NCBI RefSeq assembly: GCF_031583065.1
Contig: NZ_CP134053.1
Location: 806,001-870,000 of the forward strand
Direction: 5' to 3'
Source of the DNA: Streptomyces sp. CGMCC 4.7035
Lineage (GTDB): Bacteria > Actinomycetota > Actinomycetes > Streptomycetales > Streptomycetaceae
DNA length: 64,000 bases
Below, piece by piece: positions 61,301-64,000 of the stretch. Position 1 is the stretch's first letter. Every line of letters begins with the position of its first letter. The notes under the pieces were generated by a model. It was not told the DNA's origin. It saw only the letters and a program-made list of their open reading frames with translations, and did no database searches. A program made the translations under genes and the position numbers.

Positions 61301-64000
61301 CCGGTCGGTGGGGCTCGGGTGTTCGTGCTGGATGAGCGGCTTGCTCCGGTGCCTGTCGGGGTGGCGGGTGAGTTGTATATCGCTGGTTCGGGTGTGGCGC
61401 GTGGGTATCTGGGGCGTGCGGGTCTGACCGGTGAGCGGTTCGTCGCCGACCCGTTCGATGTCACCGGCGGTGGTCGTTTGTACCGGACCGGGGATGTGGT
61501 GCGCTGGGACGCCGAGGGGAACCTGGTGTATCTGGGGCGTGCGGATGAGCAGGTGAAGGTCCGTGGTTTCCGGATCGAGCCGGGTGAGATCGAGGCGGTG
61601 CTGAGCGCGCACCCGCAGGTGGTGCAGGCGGCTGTGATCGCGCGGGAGGATGTGGGTGGGGACAGGCGTCTGGTCGCCTACGTCGTCCCGGCAACCGGTG
61701 CGGAAGTGGATCCGGCGGTCCTGCGGGAGCATGTTGCTTCGCGTCTGCCGGAGTACATGGTTCCGGCTGCGGTGGTGGTGCTGGAGGCGCTGCCGCTGAA
61801 CACGAACGGCAAGCTGGACCGCAAGGCCCTGCCCGCGCCGGACTTCACCGCGATCGCTGGTTCCGGGCGTGGCCCGGCCAACGTGCGCGAGGAACTGCTC
61901 TGCCAGGCGTTCGCCGAGGTCCTGGGGCTGGAGTCGGTCGGCGTCGACGACGACTTCTTCGCCCTGGGCGGTCATTCTCTGCTGGCGGTGCGGCTGGTGG
62001 AGTGGTTGCGGGTGCGGGGTGTGTCGGTGTCGGTGCGGGCGCTGTTCGTCTCGCCGACGCCGGCGGGTCTGGCGGCCACCTCGGGTGCGGTGTCGGTGGT
62101 GGTGCCGGAGAACCTGATCCCGGACGGGGCGCAGGTGATCACGCCGGAGATGCTGCCGCTGGTCGAGCTGACCGAGGCCGAGGTCCAGGCCGTGCTCGGT
62201 ACGGTCGAGGGCGGTGCGGCGAATGTGGCGGACATTTATCCGCTGGCCCCGCTGCAGGAAGGCATCCTCTTCCACCACCTGCTTTCCGATGGCGGGGATG
62301 ACGCCTACGTGCTGTCGATGGCGATCGAGTTCGACGGCCGTTCCCGGCTGGACGGGTTCGTCTCGGCGTTGCAGCAGGTGATCGACCGGCACGATGTGTT
62401 CCGCACCTCGGTGGTGTGGCAGGGGCTGCGTGAGCCGGTGCAGGTGGTGTGGCGGTCCGCGACGCTGCGAGTGAGCGAAGTGGCGCTGGACTCGCAGGCG
62501 GACGATCCTGCGGCCGAACTCATGTCCGTGGTGGGGTTGACGATGGATCTGGGGCGGGCGCCGCTGCTGGATCTGCACGTCGCCGAAGCTTCCGGCGGCC
62601 GGTGGCTGGGGTTGGTGCGGGTGCATCACCTGGTGCAGGACCACACCGCGATGGACGTGGTCTACGACGAGGTGCAGACGATCCTGGCGGGTCGTGCCGA
62701 GACGCTTCCCGAGTCGTTGCCGTTCCGGGACTTCGTGGCCCAGGCCCGTGCCGGTCTCGACACCGGGGAGCACGAGGAGTTCTTCCGGGAGCTGCTGGCC
62801 GGGGTGGACGAGCCGACCGCGGCGTTCGGGGTCAGCGACGTACGCGGTGACGGCTCGGGCGTGGTACGGGCGAACCTGCCCGTGGATCCCGAGCTGGCGG
62901 TGCGCTTGCGTGAGGCGGCCCGTCGGCTGGGGGCAAGCCCGGCCACGGTGATGCATGTGGCGTGGTCGCGGGTGCTGGCGGTGGTCTCCGGCCGTGACGA
63001 CGTGGTGTTCGGCACGGTGCTGTTCGGCCGGATGAATGCCGGTGCCGGCTCGGACCGGGTGCCGGGGTTGTTCATGAACACCCTTCCGGTGCGGGTGCGC
63101 ACCGGCGAACTCAATATCCTGGACGCGGTCACAGGGATGCGTGGCCAGCTGGCCGGGCTGTTGGAGCACGAGCACGCGCCGCTGGCGCTGGCCCAGCGGG
63201 TCAGCGGGGTGCCGGCCGATGAGCCGTTGTTCGCTGCGCTGTTCAACTACCGGCACAACGCCGTCGGCGGGGCGCAGGGTGCCGGCGGGGACGGCGGGTT
63301 CGAAGGCATCCGGGACGTGTTCGTCCAGGAGCGGACGAACTATCCGCTGACGGTGTCGGTCGATGACAGCGGCGGTGAGCGGTTCGGTCTGGTGGTGGAT
63401 GCGGTCGGGCCGATCGATCCGCAGGCGGTGGCCGGGATGCTGCACAGCGCGGTCGGCGGTGTGGTGTCCGCGCTGGAGAACGCTCTGAACGGCGGCGTGC
63501 AGGTGCCGCTGTCGGCCGTGGGCGTACTGGACGCCGCGGAGCTGGACCAGGTGCTGCGTCAGTGGAACGACACGGCGGTCGAGGTGCCGTCCGCGACGTT
63601 GCCGGGGTTGTTCGCGGGGCAGGTGGCGCGGACGCCGGATGCGCCGGCGGTGGTGTTCGAGGGCGAGTCCGTCTCCTACGGGGAGCTGGATGCGCGTGCG
63701 AACCGTCTGGCCCGTTACCTGTCGGGCCGGGGTGTGGGTCCGGAGTCGGTCGTCGCGGTGATGATGGAACGCGGCGTGGAGATGGTGGTGGCGCTGCTGG
63801 CCGTGTTGAAGGCCGGGGCTGCGTATCTGCCGGTGGATCCGGAACTGCCCGCCGAGCGGGTGTCGTTCATGCTGGCCGATGCCGGCGTGGTCGCTGTCGT
63901 CACCGGTGCTGGTCTCTCGGGTGTGGATGCCGGTTCGGTGCCGGTGGTGGCGTTGGATGAGCCGGGTGTGGTGTCGGCGGTGTCGTCGTTGTCCGATGCT
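49172..64000 (+). CDS. Giant NRPS gene C, 3' truncated by window edge (modules 16-20)
   Basis: Open frame from ATG 49172 to the window end (4943 codons visible, no stop), so the gene continues to the right. Start choice: ATG overlaps the gene B stop (TGATG) and has GAGGAG five bases upstream. Like protein B it starts at the C1 motif ([13 protein letters not shown]). Order: LCL-A-T, C/E-A-T, C/E-A-T, LCL-A-T, C/E-A(partial). Predicted residues: Ser, X(DALSVGAVMK), Ser, X(DVFSVAIVYK), and probably Ser for the cut module. No thioesterase is reached. Most A domains here are near copies of A domains in genes A and B: module 16 and 18 of module 3, module 17 of modules 6/11/12. The first C domain (module 16) is the most divergent LCL domain in the window. 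Certain as an NRPS. Confidence 0.96.
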   Translation, partial: MLPLSFAQRRLWFIGQLEGPSALYNIPMVLGLSGEVDSVALGAALRDVIGRHEVLRTVFPTSDGEPYQRIIGIDDLAWELQVVEVTAEELSAETEAAMGCVFDLETEVPIRAWLFKVGADEHVLVVVVHHIAGDGWSLAPLAKDLSTAYAARSESRAPRWEPLPGQYADYALWQRELLGSRDDAESLISQQVAYWREALAGIPEELALPVDRPRPAVSSHTGHAVPLQVSADVHARLLRMAREQGVTVFMVVQAALAVLLSKLGAGEDIPIGAAVAGRTDEGLNDLVGFFINTLVMRTDLSGDPTFTELLGRIRETGLSALGSQDVPFELLVEELAPARSLSRHPLFQVMLTVQNNAQAALDLPGLRVGGQAAEQLSEKPIAAVAKFDLDVTVSEVLDAEGVPAGLFGGVTGSADLFDPETVAVFVERLVRVLEAVAADPSVSVSGVDVLDAGERDQVLRQWNDTAVEVPSATLPGLFAGQVARTPDAPAVVFEGESVSYGELDARANRLARYLTGLGVGPESVVAVMMERGVEMVVALLAVLKAGAAYLPVDPELPAERVSFMLADAGVVAVVTGAGLSGVDAGSVPVVALDEPGVVSAVSSLSDADPGVLVVSGHAAYVIYTSGSTGLPKGVVVSHAGIVNRLVWMQARFGLGVGDRVLHKTPFGFDVSVWELFWPLVQGAVMVVARPGGHRDPGYVAGLIRDERVDTVHFVPSMLEAFLGVVGAGECGSLRRVVCSGEALGAGVRDRFFGVFGSAVGLFNLYGPTEASVDVTGHGVVADGASVVPIGRPVFNTRVFVLDERLAPVPVGVAGELYLAGVQLARGYVGRAGLTGERFVADPFDTTAGGGGRLYRTGDVVRWDADGDLVYLGRADEQVKIRGYRIEPGEIQAVIAEHPQVAQAAVIAREDVGGDKRLVAYVVPATGAEADPAVLREHVASRLPEYMVPAAVVVLDALPLTPNGKLDRRALPAPDFASAAGSGRGPANVREELLCQAFAEVLGLESVGVDDDFFALGGHSLLAVRLVEWLRVRGVSVSVRALFVSPTPAGLAAASGAVSVVVPENLIPDGAQVITPEMLPLVELTEAEVQAVVGTVEGGAANVADIYPLAPLQEGILFHHLLADGGQDAYVSPTVIEFDGRSRLDGFLSALQQVIDRHDVFRTSVVWQGLREPVQVVWRSATLPVTEVALDAQADDPAAELMSVVGQTMDLGRAPLLDLHVARMPGGRWLGLIRIHHVTQDHTAMEVVYDEVRTILAGRAEELPEPLPFRDFVAQARAGLDTGEHEEFFRELLAGVDEPTAAFGISNVRGDGSGVVRASEPVDPELAVRLLEAARRLGASPATVMHVAWSRVLAMISGRDDVVFGTVLLGRMNAGAGSDRVGLFMNTLPVRVRTAELDVQAAVTAMRGQLAGLLEHEHAPLALAQRVSEVPADEPLFAALFNYRHNTAGGTRGADEGGAARDGGFEGIRPVFARESSNYPLTVSVDDSGAERFAVTVDAVGPIDPQAVAGMLLTAVGGVVSALEAALDDGVQVPLSAVGVLDAAELHRVLVEWNDTDTVVPQVLVPGLFAGQVARMPDAPAVVFEGESVSYGELDARANRLARYLSGLGVGAESVVGLCLPRGVDMVVALLAVWKAGGAYVPVDPELPVERIAFMLADAGPVCVLTVSGVAGVLSGPEGASEGVPGVSVPVVVLDEPGVVAAVSSLSGGSVPVSLVSGQLAYVIYTSGSTGTPKGVAVSHGALANTVAVFTPVFGAVPGVGVLQFVSFSFDASVLDVAVALTSGARLVVASAAQRVDAGLLRDLVVSAGVRVASVVPSLLEMLSPGDLAPVEHMVVGSEAISARTAGAWAQGRVLSHAYGPTEAAVMMAAGVLDPGVAESAVVSFGRPSGNSRVFVLDERLAPVPVGVAGELYIAGAQLARGYAGRAGLTGERFVADPFDTTGGGGRLYRTGDVVRWSESGELVFVGRADEQVKVRGFRIEPGEIQAVIAAYPQVAQAAVIAREDEGGDKRLVAYVVPATGAEADPVVLREHVASRLPEYMVPAAVVVLDVLPLNTNGKLDRKALPAPDFTAIAGSGRGPANVREELLCQGFAEVLGLESVGVDDDFFALGGHSLLAVRLVEWLRVRGVSVSVRALFVSPTPAGLAATSGAVSVVVPENLIPDGAQVITPEMLPLVELTEAEVQTVVGTVEGGAANVADIYPLAPLQEGILFHHLLADGGQDAYVSPMVIEFDGRSRLDGFVSALQQVIDRHDVFRTSVVWQGLREPVQVVWRSAALPVTEVRLDADAEDPAAELVASVGLSMDLGRAPLLDLHITEMSDGRWLGLLRVHHLVQDHTAMDVVYDEVRTILAGRAEELPEPLPFRDFVAQSRAGLDTGEHEAFFRELLAGVDEPTAAFGVSDVRGDGSGIARAGLGVDAALAVRLREMSRRLGASPATVMHVAWSRVLAVVSGRDDVVFGTVLFGRMNAGAGSDRVPGLFMNTLPVRVRTTELNTLDAVTGMRGQLAGLLEHEHAPLALAQRVSGVPADEPLFAALFNYRHNAVGGAQGAGGDGGFQGIRSVFARESSNFPLTVSVDDNGDSFGLVVDAVGPIDPQAVAGMLHSAVGGVVSALENALNGGVQVPLSAVGVLDAAELDQVLRQWNDTAVEVPSATLPGLFAGQVARTPDAPAVVFEGESVSYGELDARANRLARYLSGRGVGPESVVAVMMERGVEMVVALLAVLKAGAAYLPVDPELPAERVSFMLADAGVVAVVTGAGLSGVDAGSVPVVALDEPGVVSAVSSLSDADPGVSVVSGHAAYVIYTSGSTGLPKGVVVSHAGIVNRLVWMQARFGLGVGDRVLHKTPFGFDVSVWELFWPLVQGAVMVVARPGGHRDPGYVAGLIRDERVDTVHFVPSMLEAFLGVVGAGECGSLRRVVCSGEALGAGVRDRFFGVFGSAVGLFNLYGPTEASVDVTGHGVVADGASVVPIGRPVFNTRVFVLDERLAPVPVGVAGELYLAGVQLARGYVGRAGLTGERFVADPFDTTAGGGGRLYRTGDVVRWDADGDLVYLGRADEQVKIRGFRIEPGEIQAVIAEHPQVGQAAVIAREDVGGDKRLVAYVVPATGAEADPVVLREHVASRLPEYMVPAVVVVLDALPLTPNGKLDRRALPAPDFASAAGSGRGPANVREELLCQAFAEILGLESVGVDDDFFALGGHSLLAVRLVSRMRTVLGVEVSLRTLFEAPTVAGLAARLSGARAARSALAPWARPERLPLSFAQQRLWFIGQLEGPSALYNIPMVLGLSGEVDQAALAAALRDVIGRHEVLRTVFPTAADGKPYQQIINVDELEWELQRVQVAAEDLPGAVAQATEYAFDLAVEVPIRAWLFSDGSGDHVLAVVVHHIAGDGWSTGPLAQDVSAAYAARLEGRSPHWGPLPVQYADYTLWQRELLGDEQDQDSLISQQVGFWREALAGAPEELALPVDRPRPAVASHRGHAVPVQVPADVHARLLSVAREQGVTVFMVLQAALAVLLSKLGAGEDIPIGAAVAGRTDEALDDLVGFFVNTLVMRTDLSGDPSFEQVLTRVREAGLSAFEHQDVPFERLVEELAPARSLSRHPLFQVMLTLQNNAQAVLDLPGVRAGGQAATQLGGTPIAAVAKFDVDVTVSEVFDAEGVPAGLRAVVTGSADLFDAGSVAMLAERLVRVLEAVVAEPSVRVSGVDVLGAAELDRVLRQWNDTGFVAPGVSVPELFAVQVARTPDAPAVVSGGVSLSYGELDARANRLARYLTGLGVGAESVVGLCLPRGVDMVVALLAVWKAGGAYLPVDPAYPVERIAFMLADAGPVCVLTVSGVAGVLSAPEGVPVVVLDEPGVVAAVSSLSDADPGVSVLSGCPAYVIYTSGSTGMPKGVVVEQGSVAALVAWAGSRFGSGGEFGRVLGSTSLSFDVSVFELLGPLCAGGCVEVVEDLLALADGAVGVGEVSLVSAVPSALSRVLDGAGGGVRPQAVVLAGEGLSAPVFARVCEALPGAVVANIYGPTEATVYATAWFGEGAECGGAGWVPPIGRPVGGARVFVLDERLAPVPVGVAGELYIAGSGVARGYLGRAGLTGERFVADPFDVTGGGRLYRTGDVVRWDAEGNLVYLGRADEQVKVRGFRIEPGEIEAVLSAHPQVVQAAVIAREDVGGDRRLVAYVVPATGAEVDPAVLREHVASRLPEYMVPAAVVVLEALPLNTNGKLDRKALPAPDFTAIAGSGRGPANVREELLCQAFAEVLGLESVGVDDDFFALGGHSLLAVRLVEWLRVRGVSVSVRALFVSPTPAGLAATSGAVSVVVPENLIPDGAQVITPEMLPLVELTEAEVQAVLGTVEGGAANVADIYPLAPLQEGILFHHLLSDGGDDAYVLSMAIEFDGRSRLDGFVSALQQVIDRHDVFRTSVVWQGLREPVQVVWRSATLRVSEVALDSQADDPAAELMSVVGLTMDLGRAPLLDLHVAEASGGRWLGLVRVHHLVQDHTAMDVVYDEVQTILAGRAETLPESLPFRDFVAQARAGLDTGEHEEFFRELLAGVDEPTAAFGVSDVRGDGSGVVRANLPVDPELAVRLREAARRLGASPATVMHVAWSRVLAVVSGRDDVVFGTVLFGRMNAGAGSDRVPGLFMNTLPVRVRTGELNILDAVTGMRGQLAGLLEHEHAPLALAQRVSGVPADEPLFAALFNYRHNAVGGAQGAGGDGGFEGIRDVFVQERTNYPLTVSVDDSGGERFGLVVDAVGPIDPQAVAGMLHSAVGGVVSALENALNGGVQVPLSAVGVLDAAELDQVLRQWNDTAVEVPSATLPGLFAGQVARTPDAPAVVFEGESVSYGELDARANRLARYLSGRGVGPESVVAVMMERGVEMVVALLAVLKAGAAYLPVDPELPAERVSFMLADAGVVAVVTGAGLSGVDAGSVPVVALDEPGVVSAVSSLSDA
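50537..52322 (+). repeat. Ser-module repeat, copy 2 (module 16)
   Basis: Matches module 3 at an offset of 42,196 bases. A few differences lie before the A3 motif, for example LTGLG versus LSGRG near 50710 and Leu versus Ser at 51005. From 51036 to the T-domain end at 52322 I see none. Confidence 0.87.
52400..55630 (+). other. Module 17: dual C/E - A (DALSVGAVMK) - T
   Basis: C/E domain about 52400-53790: [11 protein letters not shown] from 52481; the second His motif reads HHVTQDH (from 52874), where the other nine C/E domains have HHLVQDH. A domain about 53800-55375: WNDT at 53825, A3 54332-54373, A10 NGKLDR at 55337. Pocket identical to modules 6, 11 and 12, but with RIEPGEIQ instead of RIELGEIQ. 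T-domain Ser at 55508, VEWLRVRG helix; residue 17 predicted D. The catalytic HH and D are kept, so the domain should be active. Confidence 0.9.
53825..55112 (+). repeat. DALSVGAVMK A-domain repeat, copy 4 (module 17)
   Basis: About 1.29 kb matching modules 11 and 12 but in a different gene. Similarity begins at the WNDT codons of the A domain; upstream the sequence is a C/E domain instead of an LCL domain. It carries the Met marker of module 11 (53895) and the extra Gly codon of module 12 (near 54995). Confidence 0.88.
55682..58890 (+). other. Module 18: dual C/E - A (Ser) - T
   Basis: C/E domain about 55682-57065: [11 protein letters not shown] from 55763, HHLVQDH from 56156. A domain about 57070-58630: WNDT at 57092, A3 57566-57607, A10 NGKLDR at 58592. 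Pocket reads DVWHVSLVDK, Ser. The T domain (Ser codon 58763) has the LVSRMRTVLG helix, and an LCL domain follows, so this Ser should stay L, unlike the Ser residues of modules 2, 3 and 16. Confidence 0.92.
56912..58353 (+). repeat. Ser-module repeat, copy 3 (module 18)
   Basis: Matches module 3 at an offset of 48,733 bases, with one difference seen (TTG versus CTG, Leu codon, near 57071). It spans the end of the C/E domain and the A domain up to the KIRG motif, where GYRIEP in module 3 becomes GFRIEP. Confidence 0.87.
58925..62098 (+). other. Module 19: LCL - A (DVFSVAIVYK) - T
   Basis: LCL domain about 58925-60285: HHIAGDG from 59312. A domain about 60290-61845: WNDT at 60311, A3 [14 protein letters not shown] 60791-60832, A10 NGKLDR at 61805. 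Pocket [31 protein letters not shown], the same code as module 9, so the same unassigned substrate. T-domain Ser at 61976, VEWLRVRG helix. Here the residue is predicted to be epimerised, whereas module 9's copy is not. Confidence 0.9.
62150..64000 (+). other. Module 20, partial: dual C/E - A (N-terminal part; Ser?)
   Basis: C/E domain about 62150-63535: [11 protein letters not shown] from 62231, HHLVQDH from 62624. The A domain starts with WNDT at 63563 and is cut by the window edge before the A3 motif, so no pocket residue is visible. From 63164 on the sequence follows module 3 (7960-8796) with about two differences, which makes Ser the most likely specificity, but domain swaps in this cluster make that uncertain. 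Confidence 0.85.
63164..64000 (+). repeat. Ser-module repeat, copy 4 (module 20, cut by window)
   Basis: Matches module 3 at an offset of 55,204 bases through the C-terminal part of the C/E domain and into the A domain, with about two silent differences, and continues past the window. Confidence 0.85.

Noticed and set aside
63563..64000. Firm Ser assignment for module 20
   Set aside because: None of the pocket residues is inside the window, and the cluster shows swaps of A cores behind shared N-terminal parts (for example modules 12 and 17), so only a tentative call is justified.

Overview
The window is coding from end to end on the + strand. It holds three very large nonribosomal peptide synthetase (NRPS) genes, and the first and last run off the window edges. 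Very high G+C, strongly G/C-ending codons and C-domain motifs such as [20 protein letters not shown] point to a high-GC actinomycete (Streptomyces or Pseudonocardiales-like). I cannot name the species or the product.

Layout: gene A (1-16779, 5' end missing) has the tail of one module plus five complete modules. Gene B (16779-49172, 10,797 aa) has ten complete modules. Gene C (49172 to past 64000) has four complete modules and the first part of a fifth. Both gene junctions are TGATG overlaps, each preceded by a strong Shine-Dalgarno sequence, so A-B-C is one translationally coupled unit. I number the modules 0-20 through the three genes. There is no intergenic stretch, RNA gene, promoter or terminator inside the window.

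Every complete module is C-A-T. I see no separate epimerase (E), methyltransferase, oxidase, reductase or thioesterase domain. The 20 C domains fall into two classes of ten. LCL-type domains have a SFAQQRLWF start and HHIxxDG catalytic motif (modules 2, 6, 7, 9, 10, 11, 12, 15, 16, 19). Dual condensation/epimerisation-like (C/E) domains have a [10 protein letters not shown] start, an FHHLL..GG.DAY motif and HHLVQDH in place of HHxxxDG (modules 1, 3, 4, 5, 8, 13, 14, 17, 18, 20). A dual C/E domain epimerises the residue loaded by the module before it.

Specificity codes were read by eye against GrsA PheA numbering (235, 236, 239, 278, 299, 301, 322, 330, 331; Lys517 assumed). Secure calls: Ser (2, 3, 16, 18), Gly (4), Phe (8), Asn (10). 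Probable: Thr (13), aromatic (14, 15). Unassigned: DADEVGFVDK/DADNVGFVDK (1, 5; possibly basic), DALSVGAVMK (6, 11, 12, 17), DAWLVGAVCK (7), DVFSVAIVYK (9, 19). The inferred peptide segment is D-X0, X1, D-Ser, D-Ser, Gly, X5, X6, D-X7, Phe, X9, Asn, X11, D-X12, D-Thr?, aromatic, aromatic, D-Ser, D-X17, Ser, D-X19, Ser?. That is at least 20 residues, with loading and release lying outside the window.

The most striking genomic feature is extensive near-identical internal repetition (0.65-1.9 kb tracts) shared within and between the three genes. It includes a tandem duplication of about 1.7 kb with one mismatch. The repeats record recent module duplication and gene conversion, and are also a risk for assembly error.
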